Positions 8,305 through 16,937 of a stretch of 64,000 bases of DNA are shown one piece after another (positions within the stretch are counted from its first letter, which is position 1; the number at the start of each line of letters is the position of its first letter). Source of the stretch: Bog-950 sp964493695 (lineage in GTDB: Bacteria; Bacteroidota; Bacteroidia; Chitinophagales; LD1). The DNA lies in assembly GCA_964493695.1 (NCBI GenBank), contig CAZBPG010000005.1, forward strand, positions 1 to 64,000. The letters are read 5' to 3'. The notes under the pieces are model-generated. The model saw only the letters and a list, made by a program, of their open reading frames with translations, was not told where the DNA came from and ran no database searches. The translations under genes and the position numbers were made by a program.

Positions 8305-8312
8305 TACTTTTG
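8305..8312 (+). promoter_or_regulatory. Putative gltA promoter -7 element
   Basis: TACTTTTG matches the Bacteroidota -7 consensus TAnnTTTG exactly. It would give a leader of roughly 25-30 nt before the gltA ATG at 8345. The -33 box is unclear. Confidence 0.45.
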
Positions 8313-8344
8313 CCCCGCATTAAAAAAATTAATTACACATTACT

Positions 8345-9631
8345 ATGTCAGACAACGCAAAAGTTACTTTAGATGGAAAAACTTATGAGTTACCGGTTAT
8401 CACCGGAACGGAAGATGAAAAAGCGTTTGACATCAGTAAGCTTCGGGCACAAACCGGCTATGTAACTTTTGATGAAGGTTACAAGAACACCGGTGCTACT
8501 CAAAGCAACATTACTTTTCTGGATGGCGAAAAAGGAATCCTTCGCTACCGCGGTTACAGCATCGAAGACTTAGCCGAGAAAGCATCGTTTGTTGAAGTTG
8601 CCTATTTATTATTGTATGGTGAACTACCTTCACAAACTCAGTTGAGCAGTTTTGAAGCAACATTAAACCAGCATACACTCGTTCATGAAAACCTCAAGAA
8701 GGTTTTTGAAGTTTTCCCATCCGGTTCGCATCCTATGGGGCAACTGATGACTTTAATTTCAGCCCTTTCATCTTTTTATCCTGACTCATTAAATCCGAAC
8801 AAAAGTCCTGAGCAGGTGAACCTTACCATTATCCGTTTGCTAGCTAAAATGCCTACGCTTTGCTCCATGATTATGAAGAAGGGCAAAGGACATCCGATTG
8901 TTTATCCTCAAAACAAATACGACTACGTTACCAATTTTCTTCGAATGAGTTTCGGCAATGTAACTGATGATTACATGCCGGATAAAGTAGTGGTAGATGC
9001 TATGAACACGCTTTTAATTCTGCATGCCGACCATGAGCAGAATTGCTCTACTTCTACGGTAAGAATTGTAGGTTCATCTCACGCAAACTTATATGCGAGT
9101 ATAGGTGCGGGTGTAGCTGCACTTTGGGGGCCGCGTCACGGTGGTGCCAATCAGGAGGTGCTGGAAATGCTGGAGCACATTCGCGATGTTGACAAAGGTG
9201 ATGTAAAGAAAGCGGTGGCAGAAGCAAAAGATAAAAAGCGTTTGCTCTTTGGTTTCGGTCACCGGGTTTACAAGAATTTTGACCCTCGTGCAAAAATTAT
9301 AAAGGTGGCCTGCGATAACGTATTGGCAAAACTCGGAGTAAGCGATCCGTTGCTTGCTATTGCGAAAGAACTGGAAGAAGCTGCATTAAGCGATCCATAT
9401 TTTATAGAGCGCAAATTGTATCCGAACGTAGATTTCTACTCCGGTCTAATTTACAAAGCGCTCGGTTTCCCTACACCGATGTTTACTGTGTTGTTTGCTT
9501 TGGGAAGAATGCCCGGATGGATTTCGCAATGGAAAGAATTGCGCGAAAAGAATGAAGACATCGGTCGTCCGCGTCAGATTTATAACGGACCTGCCTTGCG
9601 GCCGTTTGTTTCGATAAAAAACAGAAAGTAG
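8345..9631 (+). CDS. gltA: Citrate synthase
   Basis: A 428-residue, full-length type II-like citrate synthase that condenses acetyl-CoA with oxaloacetate in the TCA cycle. The large-domain motif HEQNCSTSTVRIVGSSHANL, the catalytic-histidine region GPRHGGANQEV, GFGHRVYKNFDPRA and the C-terminal GRMPGWISQWKE are all present. The N-terminal region (about 50 residues) matches the extension of bacterial hexameric enzymes. A perfect bidirectional terminator follows. Confidence 0.97.
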   Translation: MSDNAKVTLDGKTYELPVITGTEDEKAFDISKLRAQTGYVTFDEGYKNTGATQSNITFLDGEKGILRYRGYSIEDLAEKASFVEVAYLLLYGELPSQTQLSSFEATLNQHTLVHENLKKVFEVFPSGSHPMGQLMTLISALSSFYPDSLNPNKSPEQVNLTIIRLLAKMPTLCSMIMKKGKGHPIVYPQNKYDYVTNFLRMSFGNVTDDYMPDKVVVDAMNTLLILHADHEQNCSTSTVRIVGSSHANLYASIGAGVAALWGPRHGGANQEVLEMLEHIRDVDKGDVKKAVAEAKDKKRLLFGFGHRVYKNFDPRAKIIKVACDNVLAKLGVSDPLLAIAKELEEAALSDPYFIERKLYPNVDFYSGLIYKALGFPTPMFTVLFALGRMPGWISQWKELREKNEDIGRPRQIYNGPALRPFVSIKNRK

Positions 9632-9640
9632 TTTTCTCAC

Positions 9641-9670
9641 AAAAACGCCCCGAAATTTCGGGGCGTTTTT
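9641..9670. terminator. Bidirectional terminator between gltA and the ABC-F gene
   Basis: A perfect 30-bp palindrome: five A, CGCCCCGAAA-TTTCGGGGCG, five T. It lies between two convergent genes and works as an intrinsic terminator in both directions. Confidence 0.95.
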
Positions 9671-9674
9671 ATTT

Positions 9675-11603
9675 CTATTGCTCAGCGAATTCGCTCAACT
9701 CTAACCAGCGCAATTCTTTTGCTTCCAACTGCTTAGTAACTTCGCCAATGCGTTCAATCATTTGGTTGAGTTCGGTATAAGGTGCGCCACCGGCAAGCAG
9801 TTTTTCGTTCAGTTCTGCCTTTTCCTTTTCCAGTTCAGGGATTTCCCTTTGCAAACTTTCAAATTCAAATTTCTCTTTAAAAGAAAGTTTCTTTTTATCG
9901 GCTGCCGATTTCTTTACTGTTGTCTGTTGTCCGCTGTCTGTTGTCTGACTGCTCGTTAGCACCGAGCCTCTGCTCTCCTGCTTATTGCCGCTGTTTTGTG
10001 CTGCTTTCTTTTTCCGTGCTTCGTCAATACGCCATTCGGTATAGTTACCGGGAAAATCGTTGACCACTCCGTTGCCCTCAAAAACAAAAAGGTGGTCAAC
10101 AAGTTTATCCATAAAGTACCGGTCGTGCGAAACGATGATGACACAACCCTGATACTGCTCCAGAAAATCTTCGAGCACAGCAAGCGTTACCAAATCTAAA
10201 TCGTTAGTAGGCTCATCGAGGATTAAGAAGTTGGGATTCTTGAAAAGAATAGAAAGCAATTGCAAACGTTTTTTTTCTCCTCCGCTTAACTTAGAGATGT
10301 AAGTAAACTGCTGCTCAGGCGTAAATTGAAATAGCTCCAAAAACTTTCCCGCAGAAACTTTGGTGCCATCGGCTAAAGGAAAATGCTCGGCAATATCTTT
10401 TACAAATTCAATCACCCGCTTATCTTCTTTTACATCCAGGCCCTGCTGATGGAAATAACCGAACACCACGGTTTCACCGGTATTTATTTTTCCTGAATCT
10501 GCTTTCTCCAAATCCATAATGATGTTGAGGAAAGTAGATTTACCTACTCCGTTCTTGCCGATAATACCAATGCGCTCGCGATGCTTGAAGGTGTAATCGA
10601 AGCCCTTGAGAATTATTTTTTCGCCATAAGCTTTATGCACCTTTTTCAACTCGAGAATCTTCCCTCCTATGCGCGTCATTTTTACGTGCAGCTGCAGTTT
10701 ATCATCGGGTTTGTAAGCGTTGGCCCTGCCTTCCACTTCATAAAAAGCATCCTGGCGCGATTTTGATTTGGTAGTGCGTGCCTTGGGCTGCTTGCGCATC
10801 CACTCTAACTCTTTGCGGTAAAGGTTTTTGGCTTTATCGAGCGAAGCGGCATCGCTTTCTTCGCGCTCAATTTTGCGCGTGAGGTAAGTGGTAAAATCGC
10901 CCCGGTGAATGTAGAGCTGCTGATTCTCCAGCTCAATAATTTCGTTGCAAACGGTGTCGAGAAAGAACCGGTCGTGGGTAACGAGGAGTAAAGTGGTTTT
11001 GTTGTCCGATAAAAAATCGGCCAGCCATTCAATCATTTCAAAGTCGAGGTGATTGGTTGGCTCATCGAGAATCAAAAAATTATTGCGCTCGCCAAAACTG
11101 ATATCAATTAAAACTTTGGCGAGAGATAAACGCTTGCGCTGCCCGCCCGACATGGAACCGGCTAACTGTTCGAGGTCGGTGATATTGAGCGAGCCGAGAA
11201 TTTCTTTCACCGTGCTTTCGAAAGTCCAGGCGCTTAGTTCATCCATCTTACCCATCAACTCTGTGAGCGCATGTTCATCGTGATGCTCCATTGCCAGCTC
11301 GTACTCACGCACGGTATTGATAACCGGATGGTCGTAACTCAGAATGTTTTCGATAACGGTTTTGTTTTCTTCAAACTGCGGGTTCTGGTCGAGGAAAGAA
11401 ACACTTACGTCTTTATTTATCCAGAGTTTACCGCTGTCGGCTGTGTCTTTACCGGCCAGCACGCGAAGCAAGGTGGTTTTGCCTGCTCCGTTTTTTGCTA
11501 CGAGTGCAATTTTATCGCCTTGTTCAATATTGAAACTGATATCGGTGAACAGGGGTTTCTCAACAAAACTCTTGGTTAAATTTTCGACACTCACGTAATG
11601 CAT
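9675..11603 (-). CDS. ABC-F family ATPase, Uup-like
   Basis: A 642-residue soluble protein with two ABC ATPase domains and no membrane segment. Domain 1 has AKNGAGKT (36-43; Ala in place of the first Walker A Gly) and signature SGGQRKRLSLAK. Domain 2 has GKNGVGKS and SGGEKKRLQLL. The C-terminal 80-90 residues form a charged coiled coil, as in Uup, which binds branched DNA; ABC-F proteins also act on ribosomes. Length matches Uup. The linker before the coiled coil is encoded partly by a 7-nt tandem repeat (9917-9951). A TACATTCG element lies just upstream of the start. Confidence 0.88.
   Translation of the reverse strand: MHYVSVENLTKSFVEKPLFTDISFNIEQGDKIALVAKNGAGKTTLLRVLAGKDTADSGKLWINKDVSVSFLDQNPQFEENKTVIENILSYDHPVINTVREYELAMEHHDEHALTELMGKMDELSAWTFESTVKEILGSLNITDLEQLAGSMSGGQRKRLSLAKVLIDISFGERNNFLILDEPTNHLDFEMIEWLADFLSDNKTTLLLVTHDRFFLDTVCNEIIELENQQLYIHRGDFTTYLTRKIEREESDAASLDKAKNLYRKELEWMRKQPKARTTKSKSRQDAFYEVEGRANAYKPDDKLQLHVKMTRIGGKILELKKVHKAYGEKIILKGFDYTFKHRERIGIIGKNGVGKSTFLNIIMDLEKADSGKINTGETVVFGYFHQQGLDVKEDKRVIEFVKDIAEHFPLADGTKVSAGKFLELFQFTPEQQFTYISKLSGGEKKRLQLLSILFKNPNFLILDEPTNDLDLVTLAVLEDFLEQYQGCVIIVSHDRYFMDKLVDHLFVFEGNGVVNDFPGNYTEWRIDEARKKKAAQNSGNKQESRGSVLTSSQTTDSGQQTTVKKSAADKKKLSFKEKFEFESLQREIPELEKEKAELNEKLLAGGAPYTELNQMIERIGEVTKQLEAKELRWLELSEFAEQ
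9917..9951. repeat. Heptanucleotide repeat in the ABC-F linker
   Basis: Five 7-nt units on the plus strand: CTGTTGT, CTGTTGT, CCGCTGT, CTGTTGT, CTGACTG. They encode part of the Ser/Thr/Gln-rich linker between the second ATPase domain and the C-terminal coiled coil. A gain or loss of one unit would shift the frame. Confidence 0.8.
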
Positions 11604-11611
11604 AGAGGGCG

Positions 11612-11619
11612 CGAATGTA
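11612..11619 (-). promoter_or_regulatory. -7 element TACATTCG upstream of the ABC-F gene
   Basis: Minus-strand TACATTCG ends 8 nt before the ATG at 11603, implying a leader of only a few bases. It fits the TAnnTT(T/C)G pattern seen at several genes in this window. Confidence 0.4.
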
Positions 11620-11657
11620 ATTTAATACCCGATTTGATAACGGGCAGACGACAGGGG

Positions 11658-12452
11658 CTAATTTTTTATGCAACGCACCGAGTAGCCTCTTTCTTTTTCA
11701 TTGTAGCTGCGAAAGAGCATGGCGTTTTTAGAATCGAGACTAAAACTCCGTGCATCAGTATCGCTATACGATGTGGCGCTCCAGAAAACGGCTGTGCTGC
11801 CTATGTCGAAATCATTTCCATAATCCGGACGGATGCCACCGGGCAAACCGGTGAAGCCCGAGCTGTTGTCGCCATTGCCGTTATCGTTCCAACCGGTTTC
11901 TGCTTTCATTTTTGCACCGGCTTTCATTTCGCCTCCTAAATAAATGCTGAGGGTTTGCCATTCGGCATCGGTGGGTATGTGCCAACCCTCGGGTGCAAGC
12001 CCGCGCGGGTCGTTTACGGCATACCAGTTATACAGTTTGCCATACTTAGGCCCGTTGGCGGGGTCGTTATTGTAATAGCACCACACCGGTTCTCCGTTAT
12101 CGCTGGCATCATCCCATTCATCGCGGTTTTTGGCTTGCTTTATCAGGTCGCCATTGCGAAAGCTGATGACCTCTAAATTTTTTACCATCCATTTTTGGGT
12201 GCCGATGGTCATGGTTGATATACGGGAGCTATTGCTGATTTTAGTTTCGGTAACGGTGGTGGTTACCATACCGTTGGTGGTGGAAGTGGTTTTGGTTTCG
12301 GTTTTAGATTTTCCTGCCCATTCTCCAAGCAGTGAGTCAATATACCGGTCGGTGTCGCTTTTCGGCTTAGCCGGTTCCCCGGCATCCTGAGCATGGATGG
12401 TTACAGAAAACAGAAGCATTGCCATTGCAAGAAGAAAGGATTTGTTTTTCAT
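11658..12452 (-). CDS. Secreted FISUMP-domain protein
   Basis: A 264-residue protein with a signal peptide (MKNKSFLL through TIHAQD). Residues from about 85 to the end form a FISUMP-type domain (Fibrobacter succinogenes major paralogous domain, TIGR02145), with IGTQKWMVKNLEV, WCYYNND, GKLYNWYAVND, EGWHIPTDAEW and a closing GYSVRCIKN. The domain is common on secreted proteins of Bacteroidota and Fibrobacteres; its function is unknown. I chose the ATG at 12452 because the 17-residue upstream extension precedes the signal peptide. The small secreted ORF 12507-12677 lies 54 nt upstream on the same strand. Confidence 0.85.
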   Translation of the reverse strand: MKNKSFLLAMAMLLFSVTIHAQDAGEPAKPKSDTDRYIDSLLGEWAGKSKTETKTTSTTNGMVTTTVTETKISNSSRISTMTIGTQKWMVKNLEVISFRNGDLIKQAKNRDEWDDASDNGEPVWCYYNNDPANGPKYGKLYNWYAVNDPRGLAPEGWHIPTDAEWQTLSIYLGGEMKAGAKMKAETGWNDNGNGDNSSGFTGLPGGIRPDYGNDFDIGSTAVFWSATSYSDTDARSFSLDSKNAMLFRSYNEKERGYSVRCIKN

Positions 12453-12506
12453 GACCGGTTGTTTTGTATGGGCAATATAGAAAGGATTAGCGAATACTAC
12501 CACTTC

Positions 12507-12677
12507 CTAATCAATGTGAATCTGAATCCGGCAGGTCTCATCATCGGGGCTGCTTTTTATAATAGTGAGGGTGACACTGTGTTTAAGTCCACTTTGGTGT
12601 ATGTCCTGAGCCGGTGCTGTGTTTAGCTGAAACAACAACAGCAGGGCGAGGGTCAGGTGGCGGGTTGCAGGTGTCAT
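12507..12677 (-). CDS. Small secreted protein of 56 residues
   Basis: A short ORF with ATG at 12677 and TAG at 12507-12509. Its first 25 residues form a textbook signal peptide: basic N-region (TPATRH), Leu-rich core (LTLALLLLF) and an AXA-like cleavage site (APAQD). The mature peptide would be about 32 residues with a single Cys. It sits 54 nt upstream of the FISUMP gene on the same strand and may share its transcript. No family recognised; the signal peptide and context are the evidence that it is real. Confidence 0.55.
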   Translation of the reverse strand: MTPATRHLTLALLLLFQLNTAPAQDIHQSGLKHSVTLTIIKSSPDDETCRIQIHID

Positions 12678-12811
12678 GTATCAATAGTAGTGATTTAGTT
12701 TGAGGGGAAAGAAAGAGATTTTAGAGGGGAGAAGTAAGAAGTGAGATTGAACAGCCGGAAGGCTAAAAGGGTTAAACCGCGGTTGACGTTCCAGCAACAA
12801 TCAGAACTTAA

Positions 12812-13084
12812 TCGGGGATTGAACGTCCGATGGCGAGGTTTTGACCCGATATGGCAACGAAATCACATTCAATTGCAAGGACGTGAGGGGCGGTTGCGAG
12901 CCGGTTAGTTTGAATAGCGGGCGAAATAATTTGGGTTTCGGAGGTTGCACTTTTGATAGCGAGCAAGTGATTTTGAATTTCGAGGTTTTTACTTTGAGTG
13001 GCGGACAAATTACCTGCGGTAGCGAGGCTTTTACTTGCGGTGGCGAGGAAATCACTTTTGTTCGCAAAAGATGGAAATGAGGAA
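12812..13084. repeat. Array D: 21-bp-periodic degenerate array
   Basis: Thirteen units begin at 12812, 12833, 12854 and so on to 13064, every one exactly 21 bp apart. Each starts near GCGAG (variants TCGGG, GCAAC, GCAAG, TCGAG, GCGGA) and carries a T/A-rich middle resembling TTTTACTTTG. Sequence identity between units is low but there is no indel. Because 21 is a multiple of three, several frames stay open and read as degenerate heptapeptides (for example TCGSEAF, TCGGEEI), so open frames here are weak evidence for coding. The surrounding 12678-12811 and 13085-13167 hold no gene that I can support. Confidence 0.85.
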
Positions 13085-13167
13085 AAAGAGGGCTAAAATG
13101 GGGTTTTTTAAGGGAAAATGGCTTTTTATGGGGGAAACGTTATTGAGATCGCCCTGCATTCAAGTAA

Positions 13168-13195
13168 AAAAGGGTTCCGGAACCGGAACCCTTTA
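13168..13195. terminator. Terminator downstream of the alpha-oxoamine synthase gene
   Basis: Inverted repeat AAAGGGTTCCGG-AACC-GGAACCCTTT. On the minus strand it is followed by a T run, as expected for an intrinsic terminator of the gene ending at 13219. Confidence 0.85.
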
Positions 13196-13218
13196 AACTA
13201 AAAACCGAGCAAGTATGT

Positions 13219-14514
13219 TTAAGCTGTTTTTGCCAAAACCGGATAAGCCATAGAAACTTCCTGAGGGCGTTTCATACCAAATGCCTCGTAAATTTCTTCG
13301 TAGCTGTAACCTTCTGCTTCTACTATTCTTGGTAAGTGGTAAGCCATAGTTTCCAGAAGTGTATTGATATCCTGAAGCGAGTGGTGGTTGGTAAGTGCAA
13401 TACGAACCCCTGCGTTTTTCATAGATACAGCCGGGAACTGCGCCAGGTTGAACATGATGCCTTCTTTGTTCATGATTTCAGAAAGCTTGAAACCGATTTC
13501 CGGTTTTCCTACACCAATGTAGAAGATAGGCGTAAGTTCATTGCTGATAAGCGGCAATTCGTACTCGTTTGTTTTCTCTCTGAAGAACAACATGCGCTCA
13601 TACAAATTGTTTTGCAGGGTTTCAATTTCGGGGCTTAAGTGAATTTCGGCTGCTGCTTTAATAGCACCTAACACCGCAGGCTGCAAAGGACCGGAGAAAA
13701 TGAAAGAGCTTCCGCAGTTTTTGATAGTCATTTTATCCTGCTCGTTGCTGAAAGTTAACACGCCACCACAGTTGGCAAAGCCTTTTGCCAGCGAAGAAGC
13801 CACAATCATACGCGGGTGGTGTGGCATACGGCTCAAAGCCAGTCCGCGGCCATTTTTACCAGCCCAGCTCATGCCGTGCGCGTCATCTACATAAAAACGG
13901 AAGTTTTCGTACTTGTCGAGCAGTTTCCATATCTGCTTAAAGTTGGCAGTGTCGCCATACATGGAATAAACGCCATCGGCAAAATACCAAACATTATCGT
14001 ACTTGTCTTTAAGGTCGGCAATACGCTGCTCCAGCAAATGCATACTGTTATGAGGCAGTGTTTCTACATAAGTGCCATCGCCCTTTACCATTTGCACGGC
14101 ATTGCGAACGCTGTTGTGAACCTGCTGGTCGCAAAGCACCGCATCGCGCTCACCCACCAATACCGGAATGGTAGAAATGTGGCCTAAGCTGGTTGTAGGA
14201 GCAAGCAGAACCGGGTTACCCATTATCTTACCTAACATGCTTTCTACTTCTTCATACATACCCATTTGAAGAAAAGTGCGTGAACAGGAGAACTGTGAAC
14301 CGTAACGCTGAATGGCATCAATGGCGCCTTTCTTTAAACGTTCATCGGTTTCGAGGCCTAAATAGCTGCAAGAGCCGTAGTAAATCATCTTGTTTCCGCG
14401 AACGGTAACGTGCTTACCGTCCAGGATTTCGTCTTGTGTTGAACCGTGTATTAAACCTAATTCGCGGTTCTTGTTGAAAATTTTGTTGATGCCGTCAGTG
14501 AATTCTTTTTTCAT
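13219..14514 (-). CDS. Alpha-oxoamine synthase (PLP-dependent acyltransferase)
   Basis: A 431-residue, fold-type I PLP enzyme of the family containing BioF, Kbl and serine palmitoyltransferase, which condense an amino acid with an acyl-CoA and release CO2. Visible are His133 (CDQQVHNS), the cofactor-binding YVDDAHGMSW (Asp211, His213) and the Schiff-base lysine at 244 (SSLAKGFANCGG). The usual histidine after the SR motif is replaced (MYEEVE). In Bacteroidota such enzymes make sphingolipid or sulfonolipid (capnine) bases as well as biotin precursors. No biotin genes are nearby, so a lipid role is plausible but unproven. The ArsR-type gene lies 68 nt upstream. Confidence 0.85.
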   Translation of the reverse strand: MKKEFTDGINKIFNKNRELGLIHGSTQDEILDGKHVTVRGNKMIYYGSCSYLGLETDERLKKGAIDAIQRYGSQFSCSRTFLQMGMYEEVESMLGKIMGNPVLLAPTTSLGHISTIPVLVGERDAVLCDQQVHNSVRNAVQMVKGDGTYVETLPHNSMHLLEQRIADLKDKYDNVWYFADGVYSMYGDTANFKQIWKLLDKYENFRFYVDDAHGMSWAGKNGRGLALSRMPHHPRMIVASSLAKGFANCGGVLTFSNEQDKMTIKNCGSSFIFSGPLQPAVLGAIKAAAEIHLSPEIETLQNNLYERMLFFREKTNEYELPLISNELTPIFYIGVGKPEIGFKLSEIMNKEGIMFNLAQFPAVSMKNAGVRIALTNHHSLQDINTLLETMAYHLPRIVEAEGYSYEEIYEAFGMKRPQEVSMAYPVLAKTA

Positions 14515-14582
14515 AGTGCTGAAATTTAGTTTGCCTACTCTGTTAATAACCGCTTTTCGGCTTCTGCGGGTTTTTGGTTAGT

Positions 14583-14924
14583 TTATTTAATGGTTACTTT
14601 TTTTACAAAATCTATTATCTCTTTCAAGTAATCTTCGTTGATAGCGTAAAAAACCTCTTTCTTATCGCGTTTGGCTCTCACCAGTTTGGCTTTGCGCAAA
14701 ATGGCCAGGTGCTGCGAAACGATAGATTGCTCTAAGCCTGTTTCTTTTACCATTTCATGCACCGCCAGCTTTTCGTTAAAAAGCAGCAGGTTGATAAGGC
14801 GCTGGCGAATCGGGCTGTTTACAGTTTTCATCAGAAAGTTCGCTGTGCTGATGTCGTTCACATTATTGCCTATCAGGTCAACCTTGCCTGATTCGTTTTG
14901 TTGGGTTTCTGTGTAAGTGTTCAT
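14583..14924 (-). CDS. ArsR-type winged-helix regulator
   Basis: A 113-residue DNA-binding protein with an HTH_5 (ArsR-like) domain at about residues 25-95: SPIRQRLINLLL, then VKETGLEQSIVSQHLAILRKAKLV as the recognition region, and a beta-wing with RDKKEVFYAI. The metal-binding ELCVC motif of true ArsR/SmtB sensors is absent, so any signal is unknown. The ATG at 14924 fits better than one 20 codons upstream, whose extension looks non-coding. Probably co-transcribed with the oxoamine synthase gene downstream and divergent from the gene at 15141. Confidence 0.85.
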   Translation of the reverse strand: MNTYTETQQNESGKVDLIGNNVNDISTANFLMKTVNSPIRQRLINLLLFNEKLAVHEMVKETGLEQSIVSQHLAILRKAKLVRAKRDKKEVFYAINEDYLKEIIDFVKKVTIK

Positions 14925-15010
14925 ATTGCAGCTGTTTTTGTTCCTTTCGAAAGCAATGATACAACACCCCCAAAACGGGTGCAAAGACAGATTTTGCCTG
15001 TTTTTACAAA

Positions 15011-15039
15011 TTGGGCTTTGTTTTTTTTGCTTACATTTG
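15011..15039 (+). promoter_or_regulatory. Putative promoter TTG-N18-TACATTTG
   Basis: TTG at 15011-15013 and a perfect -7 TACATTTG at 15032-15039 are 18 bp apart, matching Bacteroidota sigma-ABfr promoters. It would serve the gene at 15141 with a leader of roughly 95 nt. Confidence 0.5.
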
Positions 15040-15140
15040 GGGTAGCTAAGCAGGTTTTACCAATGAAGATGGCATTATACTTGCCTTTTTTAAGGCTCAA
15101 AATTTTTACAAAAAATCTTGATTTTTAACAAATTGGCGAT

Positions 15141-16604
15141 ATGCATTTAAGCAAGCTTATAACTACTCTTCAGGTATTCGATGAAGCTACATTTAAGTCT
15201 CTGCGCGACTATGTGCGCTCGCCTTTTTTCAAGGTTCCCACAGGTTCAGCTACCCTATTCGAATATTTATCCCCACTGTATCCCCGCTTTCCCGAAAGTA
15301 AAGTCAACCCCAAGTCCATAGAGGTAATTTCGCCAAACCTCTCTACCCCTGCCAAGCAGGCACGGGCAGGTAGCGAACTGCTGGAAGCCGTGGAAGAGTT
15401 TTTAGCCGTTCGGCAATGGCAAAAGAACAAACGAGGCCAAACATTCAGCAAACTACAGGCCTTTCAGGAGCTGCAAATGGTTCCCCAGTTTGCCAAGGGC
15501 TACGAAACCGAAATGGAATCGCTGCAAAACTGCCCCGAACAGGATGTGAATACCTTCTTTTACAGGCATTTGCTTATCGAACTTTCTTTTAACGGTTTCG
15601 ATGCCAAGTTAGACAGGACCTCTCAAAACGACATCAACCCGCTGTTGCAATCGTTCGATGAGTATGCAGCACTTAAAAAACTTCGCTACCTCTGCGAAGC
15701 CCTAAGCCGTAAACAGGTATTGGGGACGGCTTATGACGAAGCTGCCGCTACCGCCTTATTTAAAACGCTGGAGCCAAATATCAACGAGCATTATCCGTAT
15801 GTATACCTGTTTGCAAATGTTTACCGCATGATGGAAGAATCTTCTTATGCCGAAAGTGATTTGTATTACCGGTTCATTAAACAGTATGCGGCTAAAAACT
15901 CTTTTGACAGAAGCCCCCAAAGCCTTACCGAAGTAAATGCCTATGCCATAAACTACTGCCTCAAGTGGTTCAACAAAGGATACGAAGCGGCCGGTGATGA
16001 ATACTTATGGTGGATGGAATGGAAGATGAAGTACGATTTACTGCTCGAAAACGGAAAAATGCTGCCAATTACTTTCCGGAACATCATCAGCATAGCTGTG
16101 CTGAATAAAAAGAATCCGGATTGGATGGAGAAGGTGATTAAGACTTATGCTCAATACCTGCCGGAAGAACACCATGAAACCAATCTGGCTTTTGCCCAGG
16201 GGCTTCATCAATATGCCTTAAAAAACCATAAGGAAGCTATCCGCTATTTTTTACTGGCGCAAGCCAAAGAAGAAGTAATATTCAACAGCATTATCAGGCG
16301 CTGGCAATGGATGAGTTTGTATGAGTGCGACCCGACTGATACAGATACGCTGTTAAATCATCTTCTTGCCTTTGAGAAATACCTGCTGCGTTACAAGGAC
16401 GAAATGCAGCATCTTTCGGGTGTGTTCACCACCTTTATCAGTTACGCCAACAAACTGCTGAAAGCCAACAAGCGCGAGGCGGAGATTGTTCTTCAGGAAC
16501 TAACAACTACAGAAAACTTCCCCGGAAGCAGTTGGCTGATAGAGCAACTGGACCGGAAAAACAATAACGGCAAAAGAACAGCCAGGCAACTGGATGTTGC
16601 CTGA
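15141..16604 (+). CDS. Hypothetical alpha-helical protein
   Basis: A 487-residue cytoplasmic protein with no signal peptide or membrane segment. It is almost entirely helix-forming and rich in Leu, Tyr, Phe and Lys, with TPR-like helix pairs in the second half (for example LHQYALKNHKEAIRYFLLAQ). The N-terminus LSKLITTLQVFDEATFKSL followed by YVRSPFF is a pattern I associate with an unnamed Bacteroidota family. No enzymatic motif is visible; a scaffolding role is a guess. Residues 68-79 (STPAKQARAGSE) are encoded by an imperfect inverted repeat and look like a small insertion. Confidence 0.75.
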   Translation: MHLSKLITTLQVFDEATFKSLRDYVRSPFFKVPTGSATLFEYLSPLYPRFPESKVNPKSIEVISPNLSTPAKQARAGSELLEAVEEFLAVRQWQKNKRGQTFSKLQAFQELQMVPQFAKGYETEMESLQNCPEQDVNTFFYRHLLIELSFNGFDAKLDRTSQNDINPLLQSFDEYAALKKLRYLCEALSRKQVLGTAYDEAAATALFKTLEPNINEHYPYVYLFANVYRMMEESSYAESDLYYRFIKQYAAKNSFDRSPQSLTEVNAYAINYCLKWFNKGYEAAGDEYLWWMEWKMKYDLLLENGKMLPITFRNIISIAVLNKKNPDWMEKVIKTYAQYLPEEHHETNLAFAQGLHQYALKNHKEAIRYFLLAQAKEEVIFNSIIRRWQWMSLYECDPTDTDTLLNHLLAFEKYLLRYKDEMQHLSGVFTTFISYANKLLKANKREAEIVLQELTTTENFPGSSWLIEQLDRKNNNGKRTARQLDVA

Positions 16605-16619
16605 CCATCTCCGCTCAAA

Positions 16620-16937
16620 TTATTTTCTGAACTGCTTAGTGTATGTTCTGTAGGCAGCAACTACGGTAACCACATAAGTTCCGGAAGGTAAATCCGAAAT
16701 ATCCAAAGTGCAGCTATAGCCATCGCCCGGTTTCGAAGCCATTAACTTGCCATCGGGCATTTTTCTAACCTCCATAACAGAGATAGGGCCATCTTCAGTT
16801 TGCGAAGTACCAAAAAGCACCCAACCTTCGATGTTTACGTTTATGATACGCTGCTTAACAGATTCCTTTGCTGTAATAGTTGTAGAAGGTAACAGCATTC
16901 CCAAACCTAAAAGGCATACGAGTAAAAATTTTTTCAT
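16620..16937 (-). CDS. Small secreted DUF3244-like protein
   Basis: A 105-residue protein with a signal peptide (MKKFLLVCLLGLGMLLPS, cleavage near ITAKE). The mature 80 residues form one compact beta domain ending in LPSGTYVVTVVAAY and a final RTYTKQFRK, reminiscent of DUF3244 and of the last strands of T9SS sorting domains. Possibly a periplasmic or surface beta-sandwich; no role known. It converges with the helical protein gene, with only 15 nt between stops. Confidence 0.65.
   Translation of the reverse strand: MKKFLLVCLLGLGMLLPSTTITAKESVKQRIINVNIEGWVLFGTSQTEDGPISVMEVRKMPDGKLMASKPGDGYSCTLDISDLPSGTYVVTVVAAYRTYTKQFRK

Noticed and set aside
12801..13080. Three overlapping ORFs in array D as separate genes
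   Set aside because: A 21-bp period without stops keeps several frames open at once. None has a clear ribosome binding site or recognisable domain, so I report the array, not the ORFs.
13219..14924. Arsenic or metal resistance locus
   Set aside because: The regulator has an ArsR-type fold but no metal-binding cysteine motif, and its neighbour is an alpha-oxoamine synthase.
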